From Woeseiaceae bacterium (GTDB lineage: Bacteria; Pseudomonadota; Gammaproteobacteria; Steroidobacterales; Woeseiaceae), in assembly GCA_021773055.1 (NCBI GenBank), contig JAJFKV010000054.1:1-64000 (forward strand): a stretch of 64,000 nucleotides of DNA, read 5' to 3'. The translations under genes were made by a program, and so were the position numbers. Numbering within the stretch: position 1 is the stretch's first letter; each line of letters begins with the position of its first letter. The notes beneath the pieces were generated by a model, which saw only the letters and a program-made list of their open reading frames with translations, ran no database searches and was not told the DNA's origin. Shown here piece after piece: positions 8,286-18,057 of the stretch.

Positions 8286-9137
8286 TCAGGACCTGCTGTA
8301 GGTCAACGCAGTAATTTGTTCGGAAATCAGTCCGATCAGAAAGACGATAACGGCGGCACTAAATAGCAACATGCTCATATTTGTAAAGCGTCCCGCTGTT
8401 AGATAAGTGTAGGCGTAATAACTAACGCCAGTGACGAAGAACAGTCCGCTGGTTGGCAGGAATATCTTAAGTGGCGAATACAATGTCGCGATCTTGAAGA
8501 TAATGATAAGAAATCGAACGCCATCGCGTATCGGTCGTATGTGGCTTTTGCCCACACGTGCAGCTGCAGTGATCGGCTCAAAAGTGATGGAATAGCCGCT
8601 ACGCAGAAACGCCATGGTGATGGTCGTCGGATATGAAAATCCATTTGGCAGCAAGTACAGGAACTGCCTGAATTTTTCGGCACGCGCCACACGAAAACCG
8701 GAAGTCAGATCCAGGATCTTGCGGCCACTCATGATTGATGCAATGCCGTTGTAGAGGCCGTTGGCGAACAAGCGGCCAACGCTCGCGTGCGACCCCGTAT
8801 CCCTGGCACCGATCGCCATTTCGAAACCCTTATTGAGCTGTTCAATCAAGGGCGCAAATTCAGCCGCATCGTGCTGGCCATCACCATCCATGAACGCGAT
8901 GATGTCTCCGCTCGCCGCCCGCACACCCGATTTAACTGCGGCGCCGTTGCCGAGACTCTCCGGGTGGCTGATAACCGTTGCGCCAGCATCTGCAGCGACT
9001 GCAGCCGTATCGTCGCTGGACCCATCGTTCACGACAATTATTTCTGCATCCGCGTAATGCTCGCGTGCTTTGGATACGACAGTGCCAATGGCACCGCCCT
9101 CATTTTTGGCGGGGATTACGATCGATAAAGACGTCAT
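8286..9137 (-). CDS. Family 2 glycosyltransferase with C-terminal membrane helices
   Basis: The 283-residue protein begins with a GT-A fold domain: SIVIPAKNEGGAIG, VVNDGSSDDT at about 35-44, and the metal-binding FMDGDGQHD near 82-90. This is the DPM1/DPG-synthase type, which transfers a sugar from a nucleotide donor to polyprenyl phosphate or another lipid. Two hydrophobic segments follow after about residue 205 and anchor it in the inner membrane. It starts 31 bases after oadB on the same strand and may be the distal gene of the oad transcript, although no functional link is obvious. Confidence 0.85.
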   Translation of the reverse strand: MTSLSIVIPAKNEGGAIGTVVSKAREHYADAEIIVVNDGSSDDTAAVAADAGATVISHPESLGNGAAVKSGVRAASGDIIAFMDGDGQHDAAEFAPLIEQLNKGFEMAIGARDTGSHASVGRLFANGLYNGIASIMSGRKILDLTSGFRVARAEKFRQFLYLLPNGFSYPTTITMAFLRSGYSITFEPITAAARVGKSHIRPIRDGVRFLIIIFKIATLYSPLKIFLPTSGLFFVTGVSYYAYTYLTAGRFTNMSMLLFSAAVIVFLIGLISEQITALTYSRS

Positions 9138-9168
9138 TGTTGTTCCGCTTACTGGCCGATGATGGCGC

Positions 9169-10299
9169 TTAAGATGCGAACATTATCATGATACCGGCGG
9201 CAACCGCGGAACCAATAACTCCGGCGACATTAGGGCCCATAGCATGCATCAACAGAATATTTTGCGGGTTCGCTTCGAGGCCGACTTTATTCGCCACTCT
9301 TGCAGCCATCGGCACTGCCGATACACCAGCCGCACCGATCAAAGGATTGATGGGCGTGCTCGAAATCCTGTTAAGGACTTTGCCCATGAGCAAACCGCTG
9401 GCCGTTCCGATTGCAAACGCAACTATGCCCAGCAACAAAATGCTCAGAGTTCTCCAATCGAGAAACTGTTCCGCGCTAAGCTTCGAACCGACTGCCAGCC
9501 CGAGGAAAATGGTCACAATATTGATGAGTGCATTTTGTGTCGTATCGGATAGCCTGTCGACAACTCCACACTCACGCATGAGATTACCGAAGCACAACAT
9601 ACCCAGCAATGGTGCTGCCGAAGGCAGCAACAGCGCAACCAGCAGTAACAACAGCAACGGAAAGATGATGCGCTCGGCTTTCGAAACCTCTCGCAATTGC
9701 ACCATTTCAATCTTGCGCTCAGATTCAGTCGTCAAGAGTCTCATGATCGGCGGCTGGATCAACGGCACCAGCGCCATATACGAGTACGCGGCTACGGCGA
9801 TCGCCCCAAGCAAGTTCGGCGCGAGTTTTCCGGCGACATAGATCGCCGTTGGCCCGTCCGCACCACCAATGATGCCTATTGCCGCTGCTTCACGAAGCGA
9901 GAAGTCCATCAGACCCAATTCCGTCAGGCCCAGTGCGCCAAGCAGGGTCGCGAAGATACCGAACTGCGCCGCAGCGCCAAGAAACAAGGTCTTCGGGTTC
10001 GCGAGCAAGGGACCGAAATCCGTCAGCGCACCGACACCCATGAAGATAATAAGCGGGAAAGCGCCGGTTTCGATACCGACTTCGTAGGCAAGATGCAGCA
10101 AACCGTTGCCAGTCGCGATTTCAACGCCGGGTATGTTGCTAAGCAATCCACCAAAACCGATCGTAACCAGCAACAGCGGTTCGAATTTCTTGACGATGCC
10201 GAGATATAACAACAGCAGACACACCGCGAGCATCGCGATTTGCCCTCCTGTTATCTGGTAGATACCAGACTCAAGCCAGATTTGTCTGATGAGATCCAT
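9169..10299 (-). CDS. oadB: Na+-translocating oxaloacetate decarboxylase, beta (membrane pump) subunit
   Basis: OadB couples decarboxylation of carboxybiotin to export of Na+ across the inner membrane. The 376-residue protein is almost entirely hydrophobic, with the pump motif [17 protein letters not shown] carrying the essential aspartate, and the family stretch [20 protein letters not shown] at the C-terminus. It lies two bases after oadA. Methylmalonyl-CoA decarboxylase beta subunits are similar, but the adjacent OadA-type carboxyltransferase decides for oxaloacetate. The pump contributes to the sodium gradient that the Na+-dependent NQR and SSS transporter elsewhere in this window also generate or use. 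Confidence 0.93.
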   Translation of the reverse strand: MDLIRQIWLESGIYQITGGQIAMLAVCLLLLYLGIVKKFEPLLLVTIGFGGLLSNIPGVEIATGNGLLHLAYEVGIETGAFPLIIFMGVGALTDFGPLLANPKTLFLGAAAQFGIFATLLGALGLTELGLMDFSLREAAAIGIIGGADGPTAIYVAGKLAPNLLGAIAVAAYSYMALVPLIQPPIMRLLTTESERKIEMVQLREVSKAERIIFPLLLLLLVALLLPSAAPLLGMLCFGNLMRECGVVDRLSDTTQNALINIVTIFLGLAVGSKLSAEQFLDWRTLSILLLGIVAFAIGTASGLLMGKVLNRISSTPINPLIGAAGVSAVPMAARVANKVGLEANPQNILLMHAMGPNVAGVIGSAVAAGIMIMFAS

Positions 10300-10301
10300 G
10301 C

Positions 10302-12071
10302 TTAGCCGATCGCGACCATCGCATCACCGACCGCAACGGCATCGCCTTCATTGACGAACACATCGGTCACCGTGCCGGATTTCGGTGCACTAATCACCGT
10401 CTCCATCTTCATGGCCTCAACAACCAGCAGTGGGTCATTCTTTTCCACAACAGCGCCCTTTGATACATGCACCTTGAATATGTTGCCTGCGAGAACGGCA
10501 TTCACAGCCTCGCCAGCGGCCGCCGGCTGCGCCACTACCGCAGGTGCTGCCGCAACTGCGGCGAGTTGCCCACTTTCCGCGACTTCGACTTCGTAGGCCT
10601 TGCCATTGACTCGAACGGAGTAAACGCTAGCTCCACCCGTCGCAGCCGCTACTGGTGCAGCGGCGACTTCAGCACCCTCGCCTGGCGCCGGTTCAAATGC
10701 TGCCGGGTTGTCGCGATTTTCAAGAAATTTCATGCCAATTTGCGGAAACAACGCATACGTCAGGACGTCGTCGACCACATCGTCCGCGAGTTTGATGTTC
10801 TTCTCTTTCGCGATGCGTTGCAGCTCAACCGTCTGCTGCTCCAGCTCCGGATCAAGCAGGTCTGCCGGACGGCAAGTCACGGGCGCCGCGCCGTCCAAGA
10901 CCTGCGCCTGCAGTTCTGCATTGACCGGCAACGGTGTCTCACCGTATTCACCTTTCAATACGCCGGAGGTCTCCTTCGTGATCGTCTTGTATCGCGATCC
11001 CGACAAAATATTGATCACGGCCTGGGTGCCAACAATCTGCGACGTCGGTGTTACCAGAGGCAACATGCCGAGATCCGCACGAACCCGTGGAATTTCCTCC
11101 AGAACATCGTCAATTTTATCGCTCGCGTTTTGCTCGCGCAGCTGGCCCTCAAGGTTCGTCAGCATACCACCGGGAACTTGCGCGATAAGAATTCGTGAAT
11201 CGACGCCACGGAGCGAACCTTCAAATTTCGCATATTTCTTGCGAACCTCACGGAAATACGCCGCGATTTCTTCGATGAGGCCAATGTCGAGGCCCGTATC
11301 TCTGTCCGTACCCTCAAGCATTGCGACGAGCGATTCCGTCGGCGAATGCCCGTAGGTCATGCTCATGGACGAAACCGCGGTATCGATATTGTCGATACCA
11401 GCTTCAATCGACTTGATATAGGTCGCCGTTGATAGTCCGGTTGTCGCATGGCATTGCATGTGGATTGGGATATCGACGGACGCCTTCAGCCGACTGACCA
11501 GTTCAAAAGCAACATACGGTCGCAGCAAGCCTGCCATATCCTTGATACATATTGAGTGTGCGCCCATGTCCTCCAGGCGCTTGCCCATGTCGACCCACAA
11601 ATCGACCGTGTGCACGTGGCTAACTGTGTAGGAGATTGTGCCTTGCGCATGTTTATCGACTGCTAGTGTCGCTTTGATGGCCATCTCAAGATTTCTGAGG
11701 TCGTTGAGTGCATCGAAAATACGAAATACGTCAACGCCATTGACGGCGCAACGCTCAACAAACTTTTCGACAAGGTCGTCTGCGTAATGACGATAGCCGA
11801 GAATATTCTGGCCACGAAACAACATTTGCTGCGGCGTATTTGGCATCGCCGCCTTCAGAAGACGTATGCGCTCCCAGGGATCTTCTCCCAGGTAACGAAT
11901 ACACGAATCGAAGGTCGCACCACCCCACGACTCCATGGACCAAAATCCAACCTGATCCAGCTTGCCGGCGATCGGCAGCATATCGTCAATTCGCATTCGA
12001 GTTGCAAGCAAGCTCTGGTGTGCATCGCGCAGCACAAGCTCGGTAATTCCGAGTGGTTTCTTAGCAGTCAT
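10302..12071 (-). CDS. oadA: Oxaloacetate decarboxylase alpha subunit (biotin carboxyltransferase)
   Basis: This 589-residue cytosolic subunit moves CO2 from oxaloacetate to biotin. The N-terminal carboxyltransferase barrel begins with [16 protein letters not shown] and contains the catalytic lysine region [11 protein letters not shown] and the metal histidines in [18 protein letters not shown] domain follows (about 300-460), then an Ala/Pro-rich linker and a C-terminal biotinyl domain with K555 in [10 protein letters not shown]. The gene sits between oadG (five bases upstream) and oadB (two bases downstream), a standard oadGAB order. In aerobes the complex may run as a Na+ pump or tune oxaloacetate levels. 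Confidence 0.95.
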   Translation of the reverse strand: MTAKKPLGITELVLRDAHQSLLATRMRIDDMLPIAGKLDQVGFWSMESWGGATFDSCIRYLGEDPWERIRLLKAAMPNTPQQMLFRGQNILGYRHYADDLVEKFVERCAVNGVDVFRIFDALNDLRNLEMAIKATLAVDKHAQGTISYTVSHVHTVDLWVDMGKRLEDMGAHSICIKDMAGLLRPYVAFELVSRLKASVDIPIHMQCHATTGLSTATYIKSIEAGIDNIDTAVSSMSMTYGHSPTESLVAMLEGTDRDTGLDIGLIEEIAAYFREVRKKYAKFEGSLRGVDSRILIAQVPGGMLTNLEGQLREQNASDKIDDVLEEIPRVRADLGMLPLVTPTSQIVGTQAVINILSGSRYKTITKETSGVLKGEYGETPLPVNAELQAQVLDGAAPVTCRPADLLDPELEQQTVELQRIAKEKNIKLADDVVDDVLTYALFPQIGMKFLENRDNPAAFEPAPGEGAEVAAAPVAAATGGASVYSVRVNGKAYEVEVAESGQLAAVAAAPAVVAQPAAAGEAVNAVLAGNIFKVHVSKGAVVEKNDPLLVVEAMKMETVISAPKSGTVTDVFVNEGDAVAVGDAMVAIG

Positions 12072-12076
12072 TCGAT

Positions 12077-12292
12077 CTATCTCGTCGCCTTGTTTCTGTG
12101 TTGTGAAATTGCCGCCGTAATAGCCGCAAGTTCTTCTTCGCTGACATCCTCACCGTCCACCGTCGGCCCAAGTCTCGTCGCAATAGCAGACATAAGCGAC
12201 ATACCAACGACCAGAATGGTCAGGAACGCAAAGACCGTCCCCATACCAACCAGCATGAGCGTAATTCCCTGATCTAAAAGAGACGTTTCCAA
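12077..12292 (-). CDS. oadG: Oxaloacetate decarboxylase gamma subunit
   Basis: The 71-residue protein has one membrane helix (about 10-36: [20 protein letters not shown]) followed by a hydrophilic tail ending near [13 protein letters not shown]. OadG stabilises the alpha-beta complex and binds zinc through its C-terminus in some species. Identification relies on size, helix position, and location five bases upstream of oadA. It is the first gene of the oadGAB operon; the divergent lipase-like gene lies 113 bases away across a region holding a 14-bp perfect palindrome. Confidence 0.88.
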   Translation of the reverse strand: METSLLDQGITLMLVGMGTVFAFLTILVVGMSLMSAIATRLGPTVDGEDVSEEELAAITAAISQHRNKATR

Positions 12293-12363
12293 TGAAACCT
12301 CTAAGGCCCTGATGACAACGGCCGATTATACTGATTCCGGGCGATAGGCAAAGCAATACGCAT

Positions 12364-12377
12364 TTCGCACGTGCGAA
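12364..12377. promoter_or_regulatory. 14-bp perfect palindrome between oadG and the lipase-like gene
   Basis: TTCGCACGTGCGAA is its own reverse complement and lies midway in the 113-base divergent gap. It has the size and symmetry of a dimeric regulator site that could control either or both directions. The protein that binds is unknown. Confidence 0.4.
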
Positions 12378-12405
12378 TATCCCGGATGTTTGGCAGACTC
12401 AGTAT

Positions 12406-13176
12406 ATGAATCGTCACTTCTTCAGCCTGTCATTAATAGTTCTGTTCTGCCTTCTCAGCGCCTGCGCAACAGAGGCCAGAGTTGAGGTGGTCACGGCAGG
12501 CAGCTCAAGTGAATGCGTCGTGCTGCTACATGGCCTGAACCGAAGCTGGCGAGCCATGCGCCCAATGGCCGAGGCTCTGCAGGCAGCAGGGTTTACGACG
12601 GCCAATGTCGATTACCCGTCTCAGGGCGGATCGATCGAAGACATCGCGCCGCTGGCCGTCGGAGAAGGACTCACCAAATGTCGCGAAACCGGCGCGACGC
12701 AAATTCACTTCGTGACACACTCTATAGGGGGAATACTGCTTCGCTACCAGAATAAGTACGCAGACATTCCCGATCTTGGTCGCGTTGTCATGCTCGGACC
12801 ACCGAATCAGGGCAGTGAAATTATCGACAAGACTCGCGACTGGCCGGGCTTCGAAATGTTGAGTGGCGATGCGGGAGCGCAACTGGGAACGGACGCCGAC
12901 AGCATGCCGTCAAAGTTAGGGCCAGTCGATTTCGAGCTGGGTGTAATAGCCGGAACCGGCACTATCAACGTATTTACATCAGCCATGCTGCCAAACCCGG
13001 ACGACGGCAAGGTCTCTGTGGCCAGTACTCGCATCGGCGGGATGGACGATTTCCTGGTCGTCGGCAATTCACACCGCTACATCACACGCAGCAGGGTCGT
13101 ATTTCGGAATACGGAGTCTTTCCTCAGAAATGGCAAGTTCCTTGCCGAAGACAAGATTTCGATGACAGATCAGTAA
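12406..13176 (+). CDS. Lipid-anchored alpha/beta hydrolase (lipase/esterase-like)
   Basis: The 256-residue protein starts with a lipoprotein signal peptide; the lipobox LLSAC puts the lipidated cysteine at residue 20. The hydrolase fold follows: oxyanion-hole region VVLLHGLNRSW at 38-48 and nucleophile Ser106 in FVTHSIGG. A histidine in NSHRYITRS near the C-terminus is the probable catalytic base. This pattern fits the PGAP1/lipase-class alpha/beta hydrolases. It is anchored in a cell membrane facing the periplasm or surface and probably cleaves an ester. It converges on the DUF4124 gene with only 14 bases between stops. Confidence 0.82.
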   Translation: MNRHFFSLSLIVLFCLLSACATEARVEVVTAGSSSECVVLLHGLNRSWRAMRPMAEALQAAGFTTANVDYPSQGGSIEDIAPLAVGEGLTKCRETGATQIHFVTHSIGGILLRYQNKYADIPDLGRVVMLGPPNQGSEIIDKTRDWPGFEMLSGDAGAQLGTDADSMPSKLGPVDFELGVIAGTGTINVFTSAMLPNPDDGKVSVASTRIGGMDDFLVVGNSHRYITRSRVVFRNTESFLRNGKFLAEDKISMTDQ

Positions 13177-13190
13177 GTCCTTGCGCCTGC

Positions 13191-13664
13191 TTACTTACAA
13201 AGTTCGTCCATCTTTGTTTTCGTCTCGCCCATTGTCGCTTTGGCTTCCTTTTCAGACAAGTACTCACGCTCGCCGTCATCGTTGGTGCGGTAGAGACGTG
13301 GTGCATTTTCGTAGGAGTCGTAGATTTCGGTTGCACGCTTGCAGTAATACGCTTCTGCTTCTTCGCGCTCGATTCGCTGCGCGGGGGTTTCCCCCGGGAA
13401 CTCGCCATCGTCGGAATCCGACGCCACGTTTTCCTCCTCTTCCAATTGTCCCTTCGATACCCAAATTAGCTGGACCGCTACGGCGTCTTCATGATCGGGC
13501 CTATCACTGTAGAAAATCTTGCCTTCCTCGACCCACGTGAAGATGGCAGTGCTTGTATCAACGAAGTGCGTTTTGCCGTCGGCATCGACCCACTTCCAGA
13601 TATCAGCCATAGCCGAGCCGCAGCAAAAAACTGACAACAACAAAAATATTCTGAGATATGACAT
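13191..13664 (-). CDS. DUF4124-domain exported protein
   Basis: The 157-residue protein has a signal peptide (MSYLRIFLLLSVFCCGSAMA) followed directly by DIWKWVDADGKTHFVD, the hallmark of DUF4124, a small beta domain found at the start of many gammaproteobacterial envelope proteins. The rest is acidic and ends with a charged helical segment holding YYCKRATEIYD and MDELCK, whose cysteines could pair. An AGGAG site lies seven bases before the ATG. Function is not established for the family. It is the last gene in a minus-strand run behind the S74 protein, with an 85-base gap. Confidence 0.85.
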   Translation of the reverse strand: MSYLRIFLLLSVFCCGSAMADIWKWVDADGKTHFVDTSTAIFTWVEEGKIFYSDRPDHEDAVAVQLIWVSKGQLEEEENVASDSDDGEFPGETPAQRIEREEAEAYYCKRATEIYDSYENAPRLYRTNDDGEREYLSEKEAKATMGETKTKMDELCK

Positions 13665-13749
13665 TAGCGCTCCTGTAGACCGCCATTATGGTCGCTGAGC
13701 CCCGAAAAACCCTTGACTGCTGTCACATATTTTCAACGCTACAGCACAC

Positions 13750-14928
13750 TTACTTCGCGTCAAGCCGTGCCTCTAACTCTTTGATTTTACTTTGTTGTTC
13801 CTGCACGACGCGCGTTAGAACGGCAACAATATCCATCGTACTCAGTGCATCACGATCCGCGACCGCGACAAGGTCCGGCACATCTTCCGCAATGAACCCG
13901 ACGTAGTCCTCATCGATCTCGTTGCGGTAATTGAATACCACGGGCTGCAGTGACATCAACGCGGACGTTGCGGCATCCGCTGGCAATGACACGATATTCT
14001 CCTTCTTGTCCCGTGAACTGCTGTTCGTCCAAACGCCCCCGGCCGTGACATGTGCACCGCTCGCCAATTCCAATGGGTGATCAGGACGTGACACCGCGAT
14101 ACCAACGTTGCCGTCTCTGTCGATCGTAATTCGGTCCTGCGACCCTGCCCCAATGGTGAGCGTGCTGGCGCGATTGTGCATGATGTAGCCAGTGTCCCCG
14201 GTTGACTGGGTGATCATCAGGCCGGCAACACTACTGTTTTGTTCGTGAATTTGAATGCTGCCATTCACTTCCAGGCGTTGTTTCGGTGACGTCGTTCCAA
14301 TACCGACCTGATTTCCATCATCGTAGATCTGCGAGTTGCCGCCTTCCGTCTCGTCGCGAAATTTGACCAGGAAATTCCGAGTACCTTTCAATTCGCTAAG
14401 CGAGTCCTCAACCTGTTTGCCTGGCACTTCAGGAGTCTCCTCAGGTACTGCCTCAGTGGTGACCTCTTCTGTTTCTGGCTGCACCACTTCTTCTGCAATT
14501 TCTTCTAAGACTTCTTCTGCGGCTTCTTCTACGATTTCTTCTACGACGTCTTCTGCGACAACGTCGGCAATCGAATCCGCAGACTCTGTGACCTCATCAA
14601 GCGGGGCTTCGACCACTGCCTCTGCAACTACCGAGTCGACGACTTGGTCTGGAACCTCTTCTACCGCGACCTCATCCGTGACGACCCGCGTCCAGTCGGA
14701 GCTGATGTATCCGGTTGCATCACCTTCCAGTTCGACCTCATGCCAACCATCGATCGAACGAACCAACTCAGTCGAGGAGCCCTGATCAAGTCGGCCGACG
14801 ATCTCCGACGACGCATCCGGCGACAATCGAATGTTGACATTATCTTCCACCTTATCGATAGGGACGACCCTGTCGGCCAAGCAGCCCAAAGGCAGAATCA
14901 GAACTAATATTGCTGTCCATTTATTCAT
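13750..14928 (-). CDS. Lipoprotein with SH3-like domain, acidic stalk and C-terminal S74 intramolecular chaperone domain
   Basis: The start at 14928 gives 392 residues beginning with a lipoprotein-type signal (LPLGC, Cys16). An SH3b-like domain (about 20-90: VNIRLSPDASSEIVGRLDQG, then GYISSDW) is followed by a very Glu/Val/Ala-rich stretch to about residue 180. Then comes a beta region reminiscent of phage tail fibres (IGTTSPKQRLEVNG, VGIAVSRPDHPLEL). The C-terminus is an S74 chaperone domain, with NSSSRDKKENIVSLP around the autocleavage point and a terminal coiled coil (VQEQQSKIKELEARL). S74 domains trimerise tail spikes and usually cut themselves off. The longer frame from 15024 lacks a signal and was not used. 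The ATG overlaps the end of the upstream hydrolase gene by eight bases, so translation is probably coupled. Confidence 0.8.
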   Translation of the reverse strand: MNKWTAILVLILPLGCLADRVVPIDKVEDNVNIRLSPDASSEIVGRLDQGSSTELVRSIDGWHEVELEGDATGYISSDWTRVVTDEVAVEEVPDQVVDSVVAEAVVEAPLDEVTESADSIADVVAEDVVEEIVEEAAEEVLEEIAEEVVQPETEEVTTEAVPEETPEVPGKQVEDSLSELKGTRNFLVKFRDETEGGNSQIYDDGNQVGIGTTSPKQRLEVNGSIQIHEQNSSVAGLMITQSTGDTGYIMHNRASTLTIGAGSQDRITIDRDGNVGIAVSRPDHPLELASGAHVTAGGVWTNSSSRDKKENIVSLPADAATSALMSLQPVVFNYRNEIDEDYVGFIAEDVPDLVAVADRDALSTMDIVAVLTRVVQEQQSKIKELEARLDAK

Positions 14929-16126
14929 GATCGTCTCCCAGGTTCTTTGCAGCATCGGCGAGTGCGGCAAATGCAGCGCGTTGTAGTCGCCAGTCCTCCG
15001 GGTTACTCGCGTCATCACGGACACTATGCAGTGCGATTACGAGGTTGTTCGCAGGATCAATATGTATTTGTTGGCCAAATATTCCACTAGCGGCGAAGGT
15101 CTGGCCGCCGCGAAGCCACCAGAAATAACCGTATCTTTCGTAGCCTTTTGAAGGCGATGTCGAATCTGCCATCCAGCCCTCAGGTAAGACCTCTGTACCG
15201 TCGGCCAACACACCGCCATTCATCGCGAACAATCCAATCCTCGCGTAATCGCGCAGCGTCGCGTTAATGCAGCAGCCGCCGAACTCTCCGCCACCCGCCT
15301 CGGTCAACGCCCAGTACGCGTCGTGCTCCATGCCGAACGGTTTCCAGATTCTCTCAGCCAGATAAGTCGACAGATTATTGCCAACTGCCGAGCGCACAAC
15401 ATCGCCAACAAGATTGGATTCTGCCGTGTTGTAGTTGAATACTTCACCCGGCTCCGCGGCACGTTTCTTGTCACGCAAATATTCGTAGGCATCAAGCGTT
15501 GCCCACGACATCGTGTTGACGTCGGATTCCGGATCAGCATAGTCTTCGTCCCACGTAACTCCCGAGGCCATTTGCAACACATTTCGAATGCTGGATTGAT
15601 CGTAGGAGGAGTTTTTTAGCCGCGGCACATAGTCTGTAATCATCTCGTCGATATTCTCGATGTAACCATCCTTGACAGCAGCACCAACCAACATCGATGT
15701 AACCGATTTCGAAACGGAATAGGATATCCATCGCGATTCTTCAGTATTACCGAGCTCATAACGCTCATAAACGATAGCACCGTCTTTAACAACAATGAGT
15801 CCAACGACTTTCTGACTCTCGACATACTCGTTTACCGTTGTTACCGCCGCGTCGATCGAAAACTCGACACCGCCGAGATCAATCTCGTTTTTGGGCAACA
15901 GGTGGGGAGTGTCGCTGGCGGGAATTAGTCGAGTCGGGCCGATCTTTTCCATGTTGCGAAAGCCGGCAAGTTTCTGCTCGTAGCTCCAGAAGAGCTGTTC
16001 ATCGATGTCGCCAAAATTCGCGGCGTCAGTATTGCTGGAATCAGCAAATGCAGGTTTGACCGTTACGTCGGTCGGACAGACTGCGATCAGGAGCAGTGCT
16101 GCGACTGCTGAAAGGTGTCTATTCAT
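14921..16126 (-). CDS. Exported serine hydrolase, class C beta-lactamase family
   Basis: The 401-residue protein has a signal peptide and the beta-lactamase/D-aminopeptidase fold. The SxxK motif is SVSK in WISYSVSKSVTSML, the tyrosine motif is YNT in VFNYNTAES, and a late GGQTFAASGIFGQQI segment fits the third motif. Members of this group hydrolyse esters, amides or peptides; few confer antibiotic resistance, so no drug resistance is implied. The start codon overlaps the end of the M1 peptidase gene by eight bases (ATGAATAG), and its own end overlaps the S74 gene the same way. Confidence 0.87.
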   Translation of the reverse strand: MNRHLSAVAALLLIAVCPTDVTVKPAFADSSNTDAANFGDIDEQLFWSYEQKLAGFRNMEKIGPTRLIPASDTPHLLPKNEIDLGGVEFSIDAAVTTVNEYVESQKVVGLIVVKDGAIVYERYELGNTEESRWISYSVSKSVTSMLVGAAVKDGYIENIDEMITDYVPRLKNSSYDQSSIRNVLQMASGVTWDEDYADPESDVNTMSWATLDAYEYLRDKKRAAEPGEVFNYNTAESNLVGDVVRSAVGNNLSTYLAERIWKPFGMEHDAYWALTEAGGGEFGGCCINATLRDYARIGLFAMNGGVLADGTEVLPEGWMADSTSPSKGYERYGYFWWLRGGQTFAASGIFGQQIHIDPANNLVIALHSVRDDASNPEDWRLQRAAFAALADAAKNLGDDHE

Positions 16127-18002
16127 TAGCTTCCCTCTGCAACGTCCTTTCTATGTAGCCGTTGGTTAGTGGGTGATAGGCGCCGCGTGCTTTCGCGAAC
16201 ATCGACCTCGCCAACCCGGCATCCTGACCATTGGCGGCCAGCGCACCATAAACAGGTGCTACCAGCCGGGTCCGGCCGTAGCGGTTCAGATGCTGTTCCA
16301 GCTTCGCATAGGCCGGTTCATAGCGGCGTACCGCAACCTGTATGAACCAGGTGCGGGCGACCTCTGCGTTATTCGTGTCGCTGAGCTGCAAGCCCTCGTC
16401 CAGTGCCAACAGCTTATCCTCTGGCAAATTTACCGGCAGGCTGTTTATGAAATGGATCAGCGCTTGTGGGCTCCAGGTCGCCACTGGCATATCCTCCAGT
16501 GATGCCTCGCCGATCGCCCATGCCGCGGCCATCTCGGCAGCACCATTCAATGTTGTCGATGTCGGAATCGGGGCATCGTCTGGCAGACCTGGCTGATACA
16601 TCCACGCCTCGACCTGCTGCAGCGATATTACATTTGGACTTCCGCTCAGCAGGTGCTCATCGAGGTAATCGACAAAGACTTCGGTAGTGATGGTTTGAAA
16701 AGCGAAGTCATCGAAATAACCGAGCAGGAATTCATCGAATCGCTCCCGGCCGAAACTGTTTTCAAGGTGCTGTAGAAACAACTGCCCTTTGTGATAGTGA
16801 ATCGTTCCTTGCACATCGTCTGCATCACCAGACTCAAGGCGTGGTGCCAGACCCTGTCGTTCTAATGGGACGGTTTCGAAGTTGCCCAGCAACTCCTCAT
16901 AACCCAGCACCCGCTCTTCATCAACACGATCCTTGTCGTATATGATTTCCATTAATCGAGACTCAAGATAACTCGTCATGCCTTCGTTCAACCAGCCGTC
17001 ACGCCAGGTCGCATTGGTCACAAGGTTGCCGGACCACGAGTGTGCGAGTTCGTGCGCAACCACCGAAACGAGACTGCGATCACCCGCCAGCAGGCTGGGC
17101 GTCAGGAATGACAAGCGCGGATTCTCCATACCACCGAATGGAAAGCTAGGTGGTAATACCAGCAGGTCGTAGCGTCCCCATTGGTAGGGACCGAACTGCT
17201 CCTCTGCTACTTCCAGCATGTCCTGCGTATTCGCGAACTCAAACACCGACGCGTCGAGTAATTCAGGTTCTGTGTAAACGCCTGTGTCCTCGCCCAACGG
17301 TGCGAAATAGAGATTGCCGACGGCGATAGCGAGCAGATAGGCCGGGATTGGCTGCGGCATGTCGAATTCGTATTCACCGCTTCGGGGCGTCAGCGGATCA
17401 TTATTAGCACTCATCACCGCAAGCAGTTCGTCCGGCGTATGTATACGCGCTTCGTAGGTAATGCGGACCGCTGGCGTATCCTGCAAAGGAATCCAGCTAC
17501 GCGCATGAATCGACTGCGACTGTGAGAACATCATCGGGTGCTTGCCGCCCGCGGTCAGCTCCGGCGGGAGCCATTGCAGTGCGGAGGCCTGCGGGCTGGT
17601 TACATAACCGATGCGAACTTCAACTGCGGTTTCACCGACAATCTGGCCAGGTACCGTGATAACTAATGGTGTTCCTTTGACCGCGTCGGTTTCGCCCATC
17701 TCATATATTGCTGCTTCCACTGTGCCGTTCGCGCTAAGAAACACGACGTTTTCAATGACAATGTCACGAGTATCGAGAACGATCTTGCTGGCGGAGGTAT
17801 CGAGCACATTCATGTGCAGCATTACGCTGCCAGTCAGCGTTTGACTATCGAAATCAACGTCCAGATCCAGCGCAAGATGCTGTGTTACGAATTCATCACT
17901 GTTCGCGTACGAAAAGTAGTCGTGAGCCGGATCGTAGGTGTCTTTCTCTGCGCAGGAAATCAACAGGACCGAGAAAACGACTAACCACAAATTGCGTAAC
18001 AT
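16119..18002 (-). CDS. M1-family aminopeptidase, lipid-anchored
   Basis: With the start at 18002 the protein has 627 residues, begins with a lipoprotein signal (LLISC, cysteine about residue 17) and has an AGGAG site. The frame remains open for 68 codons upstream, but that part is Ser/Thr-rich and lies under the divergent gene. Substrate-binding GGMEN is at about 290-294, and the zinc site HELAH (H317, E318, H321) is paired with E340 in WLNEG. It is a zinc aminopeptidase of the leukotriene-A4-hydrolase-like branch, releasing N-terminal amino acids from peptides in the periplasm. It heads a three-gene coupled unit with the serine hydrolase and S74 protein. Confidence 0.9.
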   Translation of the reverse strand: MLRNLWLVVFSVLLISCAEKDTYDPAHDYFSYANSDEFVTQHLALDLDVDFDSQTLTGSVMLHMNVLDTSASKIVLDTRDIVIENVVFLSANGTVEAAIYEMGETDAVKGTPLVITVPGQIVGETAVEVRIGYVTSPQASALQWLPPELTAGGKHPMMFSQSQSIHARSWIPLQDTPAVRITYEARIHTPDELLAVMSANNDPLTPRSGEYEFDMPQPIPAYLLAIAVGNLYFAPLGEDTGVYTEPELLDASVFEFANTQDMLEVAEEQFGPYQWGRYDLLVLPPSFPFGGMENPRLSFLTPSLLAGDRSLVSVVAHELAHSWSGNLVTNATWRDGWLNEGMTSYLESRLMEIIYDKDRVDEERVLGYEELLGNFETVPLERQGLAPRLESGDADDVQGTIHYHKGQLFLQHLENSFGRERFDEFLLGYFDDFAFQTITTEVFVDYLDEHLLSGSPNVISLQQVEAWMYQPGLPDDAPIPTSTTLNGAAEMAAAWAIGEASLEDMPVATWSPQALIHFINSLPVNLPEDKLLALDEGLQLSDTNNAEVARTWFIQVAVRRYEPAYAKLEQHLNRYGRTRLVAPVYGALAANGQDAGLARSMFAKARGAYHPLTNGYIERTLQREANE

Positions 18003-18057
18003 TGAGAAACTCCTGATGGGTGTGCGAGTATTGTCGACCCGAAACTTGAGCAAAAAT

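Noticed and set aside
14921-16126. Reading the serine hydrolase as an antibiotic-resistance beta-lactamase
   Set aside because: It belongs to the broad SxxK/YxN hydrolase family; no resistance-specific features are visible.
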